From an uncultured Pseudomonadota bacterium (GTDB lineage Bacteria; Pseudomonadota; Gammaproteobacteria; Burkholderiales; SG8-39): a stretch of DNA of 64,000 nucleotides. The stretch is from positions 1-64,000 of the forward strand of contig CAIKRR010000038.1 of assembly GCA_903829815.1 (NCBI GenBank), written 5' to 3'. A model generated the notes under the pieces. That model saw nothing but the letters and a program-made list of their open reading frames with translations. It did no database searches and had not been told where the DNA came from. This document shows positions 1 through 8,445 of this stretch, piece after piece. A program made the position numbers and the translations under genes. Every line of letters starts with the position of its first letter. Position 1 is the first letter of the stretch.

Positions 1-73
1 CAGCCGCCAGGGCAGCCGCCTCCGTGACCCTGACGCAAGCGGGATCACGGGGCCTGGCCGGTGGGCGCGCTGC

Positions 74-1102
74 CTAGTCCGCGCGAACGCCCGCTGCCTT
101 CACCACGCGAGCCCACTTGGCGGTGTCCTGCGTGATGAAGGTATCAAAGGCCTGTGCGCTCGAGGGTGTCGGATCGATGCCCTGCCTGGCGAGCACCTCG
201 CGCATCTCGGGCGTGCCCATGATGCGTACGACTTCGCGGTTCAGCCGTTCGATGGTCGCGCGTGGTGTGCCTGCCGTGGTGTTCAGTCCGAACCACAAAC
301 CGGCCTCGAACCCGGCTACCCCCGACTCGCTGAAGGTGGGTACATCGGGCAAGGCACTCGAGCGTCGGGTACCCGTGGTGGCCAGTGCCCGCGCCCGGTT
401 GGCCTTGATGCTCGCCAGCACCGGCGCTGCGGTGATGAACCCGAGCGAGAGCCGCCCGGCCATGATGTCGGTGAGCACCTGCGTGCTGCCGCGATAGGGC
501 ACATGCCCGATCTGCACGCCCGCCGACAGGTTGAGCAGCTCACCATACAGATGGGTAAAGGTGCCGTTGCCCGATGAGCCGAACTGCAGCGCATCGGGTT
601 TGGCCTTTGCCGTTGCGATGGCCTCTGCCAGCGTGCGTGGTGCATCCATGGCGGCGATCAGCAGGGCATTGCTCTCGGCCAGCATCGCCACCCCGGTGAT
701 GTCGCGGGTGAAGTCGAACGACAGGCGGTAGAGCGCCGGATTGATCGTGTTGGCGATGGTGGAGAGCAGCAGCGTGTGGCCGTCGGGTGCGGCCTTCGCC
801 ACCACCTCGGCCGCGATGCTGCTGCCCGCGCCGGCGCGGTTGTCGACCACGACCGGTTGGCCAAGCGCGGTGGCGAGCGGTCCGGTGAAGTTGCGCGCAA
901 TGATGTCGGCGGTACTGCCAGCCGGAAACCCGATGAGGAGACGCAAGGGCTTGTCCGGAAAGTCGGCCTCGGCATGCGCTGCGCTTGCAAAGTGGGCGCT
1001 TGCGAGGGCGAGCGCGGCAACGCCCCTGGCGAGGTTGATGCGGCTGCGCTGTGCGCCCTGCGCCTGTCGGGTGGTGGGCCGTTGATAACCAGAGCCATGC
1101 AT
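74..1102 (-). CDS. Bug-family periplasmic substrate-binding protein
   Basis: This is a 342-residue extracytoplasmic binding protein of the Bug / tripartite tricarboxylate family, which captures carboxylates or other small organic molecules in the periplasm. A Sec signal peptide is visible: a basic start, a hydrophobic stretch at about residues 27-43 and an AHA site near residue 44. The mature part starts with the family pattern FPDKPLRLLIGFPAGSTAD and contains DNRAGAGSS and PDGHTLL. The reading frame stays open far upstream, but I chose the ATG at 1102 because the upstream crotonase gene ends one base before it. The two genes therefore look cotranscribed. Bug genes often lie next to catabolic genes rather than next to membrane partners, and no TctA/TctB partner is present here. 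The ligand cannot be read from the sequence. Confidence 0.88.
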   Translation of the reverse strand: MHGSGYQRPTTRQAQGAQRSRINLARGVAALALASAHFASAAHAEADFPDKPLRLLIGFPAGSTADIIARNFTGPLATALGQPVVVDNRAGAGSSIAAEVVAKAAPDGHTLLLSTIANTINPALYRLSFDFTRDITGVAMLAESNALLIAAMDAPRTLAEAIATAKAKPDALQFGSSGNGTFTHLYGELLNLSAGVQIGHVPYRGSTQVLTDIMAGRLSLGFITAAPVLASIKANRARALATTGTRRSSALPDVPTFSESGVAGFEAGLWFGLNTTAGTPRATIERLNREVVRIMGTPEMREVLARQGIDPTPSSAQAFDTFITQDTAKWARVVKAAGVRAD

Positions 1103-1103
1103 C

Positions 1104-1883
1104 TCAGCGTCCCTCGAATGTGGGTGTCTTCTTGGCCAGAAAGGCCTGGTAACCGATGCGGAAGTCTTCGGTGTCGAAGCAGGCATGGTTCTGGGCGAGT
1201 TCATCGTCCTGGAGCGGTCGTGGGTCGGCGAGTCGGTTCGCAAAGGCCTTGTGCCAGCGGGCAACGAGCGGCGCGCCACTGGCGATACGCGCAACGGTGG
1301 CTGCGCACTCGGCAGCGAGTTCGGCATCGGGCACCACGCGGTTTACAAGCCCCATGTCCTTCGCCTCGGCTGCACCAAACACCCGACCTTCGAGCACGAT
1401 CTCGAGCGCACGCGCCCGACCAACGAGGCCGATGAGCCCTTGCAATTCACCCAGCCCCATGACGAGGCCCAGATTCTTCACCGGCACGCCGAAGCGGCTT
1501 GATTCGCCACAGATGCGCATGTCGCACACGGCCGCCAGTTCCAGTCCGCCGCCGACACAGGCACCCTGGATCATGGCGAGGGTGGGGTGCACCGAAGTGC
1601 GCACAGCCTGCATCCCGCGGTCGATCGCGTCGCCATAGACCCGAGCCTGGGTCGAGTTGGACCGCTCGCTTGCAAATTCGGCGATGTCGGCACCGGCAGC
1701 GAAGGCACGCTCACCATCGCCGCGCAGCACCACGCAGCGCAGCGACGGGTCGGCGTTGAGGCTCTCGATGGTGGAAGCCACGGCACGCCACATCGGCAGC
1801 GACAGGGCGTTGAGGCGCCCCGGGTGTGACAGCACGATCGTGGCCACCACGCCCTCGCGCTGAAGCAGGATTTTTCCACTCAT
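1104..1883 (-). CDS. enoyl-CoA hydratase/isomerase (crotonase) family protein
   Basis: The 259-residue protein has the crotonase fold signatures: an oxyanion-hole segment FAAGADI at residues 61-67 and GGGLELA at 111-117, with the first catalytic glutamate at E115. In true enoyl-CoA hydratases a second catalytic glutamate follows in the FGxPE segment. Here that segment reads FGVPV, so residue 135 is valine. By established crotonase mechanism this argues against a plain hydratase and leaves isomerase, lyase or hydrolase activity on an acyl-CoA open. It is the first gene of a two-gene minus-strand unit with the Bug binding protein, which suggests degradation of an imported acid (inference). It is divergent from the DsbA-like gene at 2002. 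Confidence 0.9.
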   Translation of the reverse strand: MSGKILLQREGVVATIVLSHPGRLNALSLPMWRAVASTIESLNADPSLRCVVLRGDGERAFAAGADIAEFASERSNSTQARVYGDAIDRGMQAVRTSVHPTLAMIQGACVGGGLELAAVCDMRICGESSRFGVPVKNLGLVMGLGELQGLIGLVGRARALEIVLEGRVFGAAEAKDMGLVNRVVPDAELAAECAATVARIASGAPLVARWHKAFANRLADPRPLQDDELAQNHACFDTEDFRIGYQAFLAKKTPTFEGR

Positions 1884-2001
1884 GCTCTGGTCTCCGGTTG
1901 ACAGAGCATTCTGTCGGACTGGCCCGCGAAAGACAATGCGCCTGCGTGTGGTAATTTGGATCGTGCCGAGCCTGGCTGAACCGCGTTAGGGAGATCTCGC
2001 G

Positions 2002-2643
2002 ATGAGCGTAGCCATTGATGTCGTGTCCGATGTGGTCTGCCCGTGGTGCTTCATCGGCAAGCGCAAGCTCGAGCGCGCGCTCGAGATCAGCGCATCCGAG
2101 GCCGCGGTGCCCGTCACCTGGCATCCGTTTCAGTTGAACCCCGACATGCCGGCCGAGGGCGTTTCGCGGGCCGACTACCTCATGAAGAAGTTTGGCGCCG
2201 CAGGCGGTGGCAGCAACTACGATCGGGTGCGTGCCGCCGGTGCTGCGGTGGGCATCGAGTTTGCCTTTGATCGCATCGAGCGTCAGCCCAACACGCTTGC
2301 CGCGCACGCGCTGATCGCGATGGCGGCAGAGCGGGGCTGCCAGGGCGAGATGGTCGAGGCAATTTTCTGCGCCTATTTTCTCCAAGGCAAGGACATCGGC
2401 GATCGCGACGTCCTTGCTGGTATTGCTGCGCCGTTGGGCATCGGTGCCGAGGACGTCGAACGCGCGCTCAGCGATGAGTCGGTGCGTACGTCTACCCGCG
2501 AGGCCGACGAGCGCGCCCGTGCCATCGGCGTTCAGGGGGTGCCCTTCTTCATCTTCGATCAGCGCCTCGCGGTGAGCGGCGCGCAGGACCCCGAGGTCCT
2601 TGTTGGCGCTATGCAGCAGGCCGCGCGCGACCGGAAAGCGTGA
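2002..2643 (+). CDS. DsbA-family thiol oxidoreductase (FrnE / HCCA isomerase-like)
   Basis: The 213-residue protein belongs to the DsbA-like thioredoxin fold group that includes FrnE and 2-hydroxychromene-2-carboxylate isomerase. The N-terminus carries the strand [20 protein letters not shown], with the active-site pair C13-P-W-C16, typical of FrnE-type proteins. The C-terminal part has the conserved segment [20 protein letters not shown]. There is no signal peptide, so it probably acts in the cytoplasm. A purine-rich sequence (GGGAGA) lies about 11 bases before the ATG. The 3' end overlaps the 3' end of the convergent lgt gene by 35 bases. Reaction and substrate are not known; the CxxC suggests a redox role rather than isomerase activity. 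Confidence 0.88.
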   Translation: MSVAIDVVSDVVCPWCFIGKRKLERALEISASEAAVPVTWHPFQLNPDMPAEGVSRADYLMKKFGAAGGGSNYDRVRAAGAAVGIEFAFDRIERQPNTLAAHALIAMAAERGCQGEMVEAIFCAYFLQGKDIGDRDVLAGIAAPLGIGAEDVERALSDESVRTSTREADERARAIGVQGVPFFIFDQRLAVSGAQDPEVLVGAMQQAARDRKA

Positions 2644-3397
2644 GCATGAGCACCCCGACGAGCACCATCGGCAGCGACAGCCATTGCCCCATCGTGAGGC
2701 CGAAGCCGAGAAAGCCGAGAAAATCGTCGGGTTCGCGAAAGCACTCGGCAACCGAGCGCATGGTGCCGTAGCCGATGAGAAACATCGCCGACACGGCCCA
2801 CGGCGGGCGTGGTCTGGACGAGTAGATCCAGAGGAGCGCAAAGAGCACGCAGCCCTCGAGCAGGAATTCGTACAGCTGCGACGGATGACGCGGCAGCGGA
2901 CCCCCGTAGCGAAACAGCATGCCCCAGGGGGCATCGGTGACGCGACCGAACAGTTCGCCGTTGATGAAGTTGCCGATGCGCCCGGCGGCGATGCCTGGCG
3001 GGACGAGGGGTGCCAGAAAGTCCATCAGTTCGATCCAGCGCAGCCCGTGTCGCCGTGCGACGAGCAGCATCGCCACCAGCACCCCGAGAAAGCCGCCGTG
3101 GAACGACATCCCGCCTTCCCAGATATGCAGGATGTCGAGCGGATTGGCGAGGTAGTAGCCCGGCTTGTAGAAGAGCACGTAGCCCAGACGGCCACCGATC
3201 ACGATGCCCAGCACCGCGTAGAAGAGCACGTCATCGAAGACGGCCATCGTGATGCGTCCGGCACCGCCTTGCCGGATACGCCGTCGCCCGAGCCAGAAGC
3301 CTGCCGTGAAGCCCACCAGATACATCAAGCCATACCACTTGACGGCCAGAGGCCCCAGGCGCAGCGCAACCGGGTCGAAATCGGGGTGGACGAGCAA
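2609..3397 (-). CDS. lgt: phosphatidylglycerol--prolipoprotein diacylglyceryl transferase
   Basis: Lgt moves a diacylglyceryl group from phosphatidylglycerol to the lipobox cysteine of prolipoproteins in the inner membrane, the first step of lipoprotein maturation. The Lgt signature [14 protein letters not shown] is present, as are HGGFLG and [12 protein letters not shown] and several hydrophobic segments. I start the gene at the TTG at 3397, which gives [17 protein letters not shown] at the N-terminus, the usual family start. A GGAG lies a few bases upstream. The frame stays open further upstream, but that extension is low-complexity and has no family similarity. The length of 262 residues fits the family. 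It is divergent from the EamA gene at 3458. Confidence 0.95.
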   Translation of the reverse strand: MLVHPDFDPVALRLGPLAVKWYGLMYLVGFTAGFWLGRRRIRQGGAGRITMAVFDDVLFYAVLGIVIGGRLGYVLFYKPGYYLANPLDILHIWEGGMSFHGGFLGVLVAMLLVARRHGLRWIELMDFLAPLVPPGIAAGRIGNFINGELFGRVTDAPWGMLFRYGGPLPRHPSQLYEFLLEGCVLFALLWIYSSRPRPPWAVSAMFLIGYGTMRSVAECFREPDDFLGFLGFGLTMGQWLSLPMVLVGVLMLTLSGRARPAA

Positions 3398-3457
3398 GGT
3401 ATGCTCCGGTAATCGAGTGCCTGCGCCGATGCGCAGGCCTGAGGAGACGCTGATTAT

Positions 3458-4435
3458 ATGGGTTCGCCCTCGCATGCCGGAGCGCAGTCGGCTCCACCCT
3501 CGCCGCCGGCCTTCTCGCGCACGCTGGTCGCCTGCCTGCTGCTCGCGCTCGCCGCTGCCCTCTGGGGGGGCAATTCGGTCATCGGTCGCGCCCTGCGCGA
3601 TGACATCAGCCCCATCGTATTGTCGTTCTGGCGCTGGATCTTCACCTTTGCCGGTGCATCGCTCATCGCCGGGCGCGAACTGTGGCAGAAGCGTGCGCTC
3701 GTGCGCCGGCATCTGCCCTTTCTTGCACTGGTGGCGCTGGTGGGTACCGGCCCCAACAACGCCTTCGCTTTCTGGGCACTGAAATACACCACTTCGGTGA
3801 ACATGCAGCTCTTCAATTCGACCATCCCGCTGTGGGTGATGCTCATTTCGTGGGTGGGTCTGGGGTCACGGGCCGGTGCGAGCGAACTCATCGGCCTGGC
3901 GGTATCGCTTGCGGGTGTGCTGGTGATCGTTGCCGGGGGCGACTGGCACAACCTGAGGTCGCTCGCGATCAACGGGGGCGATCTCATCATTCTGGTGTCT
4001 TTCGTGTTCTGGGCGCTCTATGTGGTGCTGATCAAGTTTCGTCCCGAAGGGTTTTCGCTCTTTGCCTTCATCGCGATCCTGGCCGCGCTGGGAGCGCTTG
4101 AACTGCTGCCCTTTGCCCTCTTTGCCGCCGGGGGCGAGAGTGCGGCGTTCTTTCCGACCACACCACGCGTGCTCGGTGGGGCGCTCTATCTGGGCATCGT
4201 GGCCTCATTGATTGCCAACGGCGCGCACTATCACGGCATTGCGGTGGTTGGGCCGGCGCGTTCGGCGCTCTTCGTTCACCTGGTGCCGGTGTTCGGCGTC
4301 GCGCTCTCGGCGGCGGTGCTGGGCGAGCATCTCGAGCCCTTTCATGCGGCCGGATTTGCGTTGGTACTCGCCGGCCTTTGGATTGCCAACCGCCAGCGCG
4401 ACACCGCCCGCCCGACGCCGCTCGACGCCGTCTGA
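3458..4435 (+). CDS. EamA/DMT-family transporter
   Basis: This 325-residue inner-membrane protein has about ten hydrophobic segments arranged as two EamA repeats. The first repeat begins with [18 protein letters not shown] and the second with [19 protein letters not shown]. Such drug/metabolite transporters usually export amino acids, nucleotides or other small metabolites; the substrate here is unknown. The N-terminal 20 residues are hydrophilic and proline-rich. The gene is divergent from lgt and 61 bases upstream of ilvD in the same direction, so a shared transcript with ilvD is possible but not proven. Confidence 0.9.
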   Translation: MGSPSHAGAQSAPPSPPAFSRTLVACLLLALAAALWGGNSVIGRALRDDISPIVLSFWRWIFTFAGASLIAGRELWQKRALVRRHLPFLALVALVGTGPNNAFAFWALKYTTSVNMQLFNSTIPLWVMLISWVGLGSRAGASELIGLAVSLAGVLVIVAGGDWHNLRSLAINGGDLIILVSFVFWALYVVLIKFRPEGFSLFAFIAILAALGALELLPFALFAAGGESAAFFPTTPRVLGGALYLGIVASLIANGAHYHGIAVVGPARSALFVHLVPVFGVALSAAVLGEHLEPFHAAGFALVLAGLWIANRQRDTARPTPLDAV

Positions 4436-4496
4436 CTGGACTTCGCCCCTCGCACGGCGCGACAATTCGCCCCCCCACACTGATCCGGAGACTGCA

Positions 4497-6176
4497 ATGG
4501 CCGACAACTGGCGTTCACGCCTGATTACTCAGGGCGTCGCACGATCGCCCAATCGCGCCATGCTGCGAGCGGTCGGCTTTGGCGATGGCGACTTCGACAA
4601 GCCTATCGTCGGTGTGGCCAACGGTCACTCGACCATGAATCCGTGCAACGCCGGTATCCAGCCACTGGTCGATCGGGCCATGGCAGCATTGCATGACGCT
4701 GGCGCGATGCCCCAGGTGTTTGGCGTGCCCACGGTCACCGACGGCATTGGCATGGGCACCGAGGGGATGAAGTATTCGCTCGTGTCACGCGAGGTGATTG
4801 CCGATGCCATCGAGACCTCGGTGAACGGCCAGTGCATGGACGGCGTCGTGGTCGTGGGTGGCTGCGACAAGAACATGCCAGCAGGCATGATGGCCATGGC
4901 GCGCATGAATGTGCCGGGCATCTATGTCTACGCGGGTACGATCAAGCCCGGCTACTGGAAGGGCCAGACCCTCACCATCGTGAGCCCGTTCGAGGCCGTG
5001 GGCGCCTTTACCGCAGGCAAGATGAGCGAGGAAGACTTCAAGGGCATCGAGCGCAATGCCTGCCCCTCGGTGGGCGCCTGTGGCGGCATGTATACCGCCA
5101 ACACGATGTCCTCGTCCTTCGAGGCGCTGGGCATGAGCGCACTGGGCTCCTCGCAGATGGCGTCGCCTGACGCCGAGAAGGCCGATTCGGCGGCTTACTC
5201 GGCCAAGCTCCTGGTGGCAGCCATTCGCCAAAACCTCCGACCGCGCGACATCATCACCCGCAAGTCGATCGAGAACGCCATCGCGCTGGTGATGGCCACC
5301 GGCGGATCCACCAACGCCGTGCTGCATTACCTCGCCATTGCCGCTGCCGCCGAGGTGGAGTGGACGATCGACGATTTCGAGCGGGTGCGGCAGAAGGTGC
5401 CGGTGCTCTGCGATCTGAAGCCTTCAGGCCGATTTGTGGCCACCGAGTTTCATGCCGCTGGCGGTGTGCCCCAGGTGCTGAAGATGCTGCTCGTGCACGG
5501 TCTGCTGCACGGCGATTGCGTCACCATCACTGGCCGCACCATTGCCGAAGAACTGGCCGATATTCCAGATGTGCCACGCGCTGATCAGGAAGTGATCCGA
5601 CCCTGGTCGAATCCCATGTACGCGCAAGGGCACCTGGCCATTCTCAAGGGCAACCTCGCGCCCGAAGGTTGTGTGGCCAAGATCACCGGTCTCAAGAACC
5701 CCTCGATCACCGGCCCGGCGCGGGTGTTCAACTCCGAGCCCGAGGTGATGGAGGCCATCATGGCGCGCAAGATCACCCATGGCGATGTGGTGGTGATCCG
5801 CTATGAAGGACCGCGTGGCGGCCCTGGCATGCAGGAGATGCTGGCACCGACCTCGGCCCTTATCGGGCAGGGCTTTGGCGAGACCATCGGCCTCATCACT
5901 GACGGCCGTTTTTCGGGGGGCACCTGGGGTATGGTGGTCGGTCATGTGGCGCCCGAAGCCTTTGTGGGTGGACCGATTGCGCTGGTCCAGGAGGGCGATT
6001 CGATCACCATCGATGCGCATCAGCGGCTGATCCAGGTGAACGTGTCGGAGGAGGAGCTTGCACGCCGCCGCGCCGCGTGGAAGCAGCCGGCGCCGCGCTA
6101 CACGCGGGGTCTCCTTGCCAAGTACACCCGCCTGGTCTCGACCGCGAGTCTGGGTGCCATCACCGATCGCGATTGA
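4497..6176 (+). CDS. ilvD: dihydroxy-acid dehydratase
   Basis: IlvD dehydrates 2,3-dihydroxy-3-methyl acids to 2-oxo acids in isoleucine and valine synthesis and supplies 2-oxoisovalerate for pantothenate and leucine. The 559-residue protein carries the family motifs [18 protein letters not shown] and [16 protein letters not shown]. Cysteines in NPCN, CDKN and CGGM are positioned to ligate an Fe-S cluster. The lysine-rich [20 protein letters not shown] and the C-terminal [19 protein letters not shown] are also present. The ATG at 4497 is preceded by CCGGAG at a suitable distance. The frame is open further upstream, but that part overlaps the EamA gene and is not family-like. The MaoC gene follows after seven bases. 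Confidence 0.97.
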   Translation: MADNWRSRLITQGVARSPNRAMLRAVGFGDGDFDKPIVGVANGHSTMNPCNAGIQPLVDRAMAALHDAGAMPQVFGVPTVTDGIGMGTEGMKYSLVSREVIADAIETSVNGQCMDGVVVVGGCDKNMPAGMMAMARMNVPGIYVYAGTIKPGYWKGQTLTIVSPFEAVGAFTAGKMSEEDFKGIERNACPSVGACGGMYTANTMSSSFEALGMSALGSSQMASPDAEKADSAAYSAKLLVAAIRQNLRPRDIITRKSIENAIALVMATGGSTNAVLHYLAIAAAAEVEWTIDDFERVRQKVPVLCDLKPSGRFVATEFHAAGGVPQVLKMLLVHGLLHGDCVTITGRTIAEELADIPDVPRADQEVIRPWSNPMYAQGHLAILKGNLAPEGCVAKITGLKNPSITGPARVFNSEPEVMEAIMARKITHGDVVVIRYEGPRGGPGMQEMLAPTSALIGQGFGETIGLITDGRFSGGTWGMVVGHVAPEAFVGGPIALVQEGDSITIDAHQRLIQVNVSEEELARRRAAWKQPAPRYTRGLLAKYTRLVSTASLGAITDRD

Positions 6177-6183
6177 GTCGGCG

Positions 6184-6642
6184 GTGACGGATTCATCGGG
6201 CGAACTCTGGCTGGAAGATGTCGTGCCCGGTGCGTCACTGCGTGCCGGGCCGCACGAGGTCACGAGCGAGGAGATCATCGGGTTTGCTGCGCAGTGGGAT
6301 CCGTTTCCCTTTCACACGGATGAGGCGGCTGCTGCACGCTCGCCAATGGGTGGCTTGTTTGCCTCGGGCATTCACATTCTGGCGATCAAGCAGCGCCTCT
6401 TGCACCGCTTGCCGGTGCTTGCCTCGGCGGTGGCATCGCTCGGTTATGACGAGGTGCGTTTCCTGCGTGCGGTGCGCCCTGGCGCGCAACTCAGCCTGGT
6501 GTGGACCTGGGGTGAGGCGCGCGAATCGCGCTCGCAGCCCGATCGGGGCATCGTGCGCATTTCGGCGCGGCTCGATGCGGCTGATGGTGAGCCGGTGTTC
6601 ACCTACAAGGACACCATCCTGATGCTCAAGCGCCCGGTCTGA
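6184..6642 (+). CDS. MaoC/hotdog-fold acyl dehydratase-like protein
   Basis: A 152-residue single hotdog-domain protein of the MaoC dehydratase group. The catalytic signature is visible as the segment around QWDPFPFHTDEAAA, with the Asp-x-x-x-x-x-His arrangement, followed by GGLFASGIHILAI. Members hydrate or dehydrate CoA-linked enoyl groups; the substrate here is unknown. The start is a GTG seven bases after the ilvD stop, so it is probably translated from the ilvD transcript. A link to branched-chain amino acid metabolism is only inference from position. Confidence 0.85.
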   Translation: MTDSSGELWLEDVVPGASLRAGPHEVTSEEIIGFAAQWDPFPFHTDEAAAARSPMGGLFASGIHILAIKQRLLHRLPVLASAVASLGYDEVRFLRAVRPGAQLSLVWTWGEARESRSQPDRGIVRISARLDAADGEPVFTYKDTILMLKRPV

Positions 6643-6661
6643 GTCTGCGAGGGGGGGGCGG

Positions 6662-7228
6662 TTACTCCCGCCCCATCCGGTAGAACTCGTCGTTGGGACG
6701 CAGTTCGGTCAGGGTTGCCATCCGGTTCGATAGTGCAAAGAAGCTGGTGATGGCGCCGATGTCCCAGATGGCCTCATCGTCAAAGCCGGCTGCGCGCAGC
6801 GCCGCGATGTCGGTTTCGCCGGTGTTGCCCGGGTCCTGGGCGAGCCGGGTTGCAAAGTCGAGCATCGCGCGTTCGCGCGGATTCAGGTGCGCGGTGCGGA
6901 AGTTGGTGGCCACCTGATCGGCGATCTGCGCATTCTTGGCCCGGATCCGCAAGACGGCGCCATGGGCGATCACGCAATACAGGCAGTCGTTGGTGGCGCT
7001 GGTAGCGACCACGATGAGTTCGCGTTCGGCCTTGGTGAGCGGGCCGGGCTTGTCCATCAGTGCGTCGTGATAGGCGAAGAAGGCGCGGAATTCGTCGGGG
7101 CGACGCGCCAGCACGAGGAAGATATTGGGTATGAAGCCGGCCTTTTCGTGCACGGCCTCGATGCGCGTGCGGATGTCGGCGGGCAGTTCTTCGAGCAGGG
7201 GCGGGGCAAAGCGGCTGACAGGGTGCAT
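6662..7228 (-). CDS. AhpD-like / peroxidase-related (carboxymuconolactone decarboxylase) family protein
   Basis: The 188-residue protein matches the uncharacterised peroxidase-related branch of the AhpD superfamily. The redox motif is C82-L-Y-C85 with H89 three residues later, the same layout as the AhpD catalytic centre. The N-terminal segment EAVHEKAGFIPNIFLVL and the C-terminal ALSNRMATLTELRPNDEFY are also typical of this branch. It is probably a cytoplasmic thiol-dependent hydroperoxide or alkylhydroperoxide reductase partner (family inference). The start ATG at 7228 is preceded by AAGGAG with a nine-base spacer. That AAGGAG lies inside a perfect 14-bp hairpin, so translation may be regulated (see the separate entry). 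It is convergent with the MaoC gene. Confidence 0.88.
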   Translation of the reverse strand: MHPVSRFAPPLLEELPADIRTRIEAVHEKAGFIPNIFLVLARRPDEFRAFFAYHDALMDKPGPLTKAERELIVVATSATNDCLYCVIAHGAVLRIRAKNAQIADQVATNFRTAHLNPRERAMLDFATRLAQDPGNTGETDIAALRAAGFDDEAIWDIGAITSFFALSNRMATLTELRPNDEFYRMGRE

Positions 7229-7234
7229 GTGGGC

Positions 7235-7271
7235 TGTCTCCTTGCGGTCTGGATGCTACCGCAAGGAGACA
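7235..7271 (-). promoter_or_regulatory. 14-bp perfect hairpin burying the Shine-Dalgarno of the AhpD-like gene
   Basis: On the minus strand the arms TGTCTCCTTGCGGT and ACCGCAAGGAGACA are perfect inverted copies separated by nine bases. The 3' arm contains the AAGGAG ribosome binding site of the gene starting at 7228, and the 5' arm contains the complementary CTCCTT. Folding would hide the ribosome binding site completely. It could work as a translational switch, a thermometer-like element, or an attenuator that also separates this gene from the upstream gene ending at 7302. The pairing is seen directly; the regulatory role is inference. Confidence 0.7.
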
Positions 7272-7301
7272 GGTCGGGCTGTCAGGCGTCAGTGCGAGCG
7301 G

Positions 7302-7682
7302 TCAGCGGGCGGGTGCGGGTTGTACGCCAGGCGTTGCCGGCGCATTGCCCGCGCCAGCGGGACCACCAGGGCCACCAGGGCCACCGGGCCCCGGGCGGTG
7401 TCCCCGTCGCGGGTGGCACGCGCGCATCGCGTCGGGATCCTGCGCGGCCTGAACGCACGACTGCTCGGCGTTCAGTTCAGCGATGTGATGCCCGATGCGT
7501 TCGAGTTGCCGAGCCTTTTGCGTGGCGAAATTGCCACGGCTTGAAGGCGGCGTTGCGCTGGGCGCCGTTGCCGGTGCGCTGGCGCCTGGTGGCGCGGCGG
7601 GTGGGGGTGTTGCGGCGGGGGGTGTCTGCGCCATGGCCATGCTGCAACCGAGCATCAGGAGTGCTGCTGCGTACTGTTTCAT
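7302..7682 (-). CDS. small secreted Pro/Gly/Ala-rich protein of unknown function
   Basis: I do not recognise a family for this 126-residue protein. It starts with MKQYAAALLMLGCSMAMAQ, a clear Sec signal peptide with a likely cut after AMA; a lipoprotein cut before Cys13 is a weaker alternative. The mature part has a Pro/Ala-rich linker, a central helical segment with Cys residues (KARQLERIGHHIAELNAEQ, then a pair of cysteines about 13 residues apart) and a Gly/Pro-rich tail made of a repeated GPGGPGGPGG unit. The ATG at 7682 has a strong GGAGG site. The frame extends 10 codons further upstream, but the signal peptide fixes this start. A periplasmic or envelope location is inferred. Confidence 0.7.
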   Translation of the reverse strand: MKQYAAALLMLGCSMAMAQTPPAATPPPAAPPGASAPATAPSATPPSSRGNFATQKARQLERIGHHIAELNAEQSCVQAAQDPDAMRACHPRRGHRPGPGGPGGPGGPAGAGNAPATPGVQPAPAR

Positions 7683-7793
7683 GGATACCTCCGGTGATTG
7701 ACCCCGACACAACGCGTCAGGATTCAGATCACCATAACGCGGCAGGGTGACACCGGTATCTCCATGGGTGTATCCGTGTGTTGCGCGCCGACG

Positions 7794-8078
7794 CTACTCG
7801 GTCCGCGTGCTGATGGATGCCAGTACCTTGCGCAGCGCAGACGGCGCGATCGCGTTCTGACCCTTGAACGGCTTGTCGGTGATCACGAGCAGTGACACCA
7901 GGCCCCCGAAGGCGATGGGCGAGAAGAGCGCCTGCCCCAGCCGCGTGCTTGCCTCGGTCGGATCGAGGATGGCAAGCAGGTGCAGTGCCCGCGGGATGTA
8001 CTCCATGGCCACTGCGGTGAGAGCGATGAAGCAGGCCATGATGGCCAGATTCGACAGTCGGTAGAGGCAGGCGGGCAT
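7794..8078 (-). CDS. small membrane protein, unknown function
   Basis: A 94-residue open frame with three hydrophobic stretches at about residues 8-24, 29-38 and 51-66, separated by short polar loops, and a basic tail. I recognise no family. Its coding status rests on its hydrophobic pattern and on the lack of a better gene on either strand. A different, longer frame overlaps it on the same strand but is arginine-rich and looks like a shadow. The ATG at 8078 lacks a strong ribosome binding site. Confidence 0.5.
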   Translation of the reverse strand: MPACLYRLSNLAIMACFIALTAVAMEYIPRALHLLAILDPTEASTRLGQALFSPIAFGGLVSLLVITDKPFKGQNAIAPSALRKVLASISTRTE

Positions 8079-8184
8079 CGGCGTATCCGGGTGTGCGGTC
8101 CTCGGCGTGGGCTCGACCTTGCGGGCTCACCACGGACGTGCATCACGACGGCTGGACACCACGAATCCGTCAGATGCAGCGAAG

Positions 8185-8261
8185 TGGCGCGCCCGGCAGG
8201 AATCGAACCTGCGACCTTTGGCTTCGGAAACCAACACTCTATCCAACTGAGCTACGGGCGC
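8185..8261 (-). tRNA. tRNA-Arg (anticodon CCG)
   Basis: The minus strand folds into a complete cloverleaf. The acceptor stem GCGCCCG pairs with CGGGCGC, the D arm begins GCTC, the anticodon stem TTGGT pairs with GCCAA around the loop TTCCGAA, and the T arm is GCAGG-TTCGATT-CCTGC. The anticodon CCG reads the arginine codon CGG. The 3' CCA is encoded (8185-8187 on the plus strand as TGG). No integrase or duplicated tRNA end is nearby. Confidence 0.96.
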
Positions 8262-8402
8262 GCTGATCCCGGCTGGTCACGACGGCGTGCCCACCAGACG
8301 GCGCACGCAAGACGTGAGCGCACCGCAGGAGGGCACACGGGGCAGACCGTGGGGAGGCCGAAGGATACCCGCATCGGGTGCCCGATGTCCACGCTGGGCA
8401 GC

Positions 8403-8408
8403 TATAAT
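8403..8408 (+). promoter_or_regulatory. consensus -10 element upstream of cytochrome c5 gene
   Basis: A perfect TATAAT lies 38 bases before the GTG start of the cytochrome gene. No good -35 hexamer is seen 16-18 bases upstream, so this is a candidate promoter only. Confidence 0.45.
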
Positions 8409-8445
8409 GCGCTGTGTGGCGTCAACTGCAGCGCAGGGAGTATCC

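Noticed and set aside
1-73. Possible gene remnant at the left window edge
   Set aside because: The 73 bases before the Bug stop codon show no recognisable coding segment.
1711-2934. Minus-strand frame spanning the DsbA-like gene and parts of its neighbours
   Set aside because: It crosses three recognised genes on both strands and has no conserved segments.
3231-3497. Overlapping frame at the lgt 5' end
   Set aside because: Out of frame with lgt and without similarity; lgt itself explains the region.
7330-7395. Short tandem repeats resembling a CRISPR or VNTR locus
   Set aside because: They are 9-bp Gly/Pro codon repeats inside an open reading frame, with no spacers and no cas genes.
8185-8261. 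tRNA-Arg as an integration site for a mobile element
   Set aside because: No integrase, no repeated tRNA 3' end and no foreign-looking gene block are present on either side.
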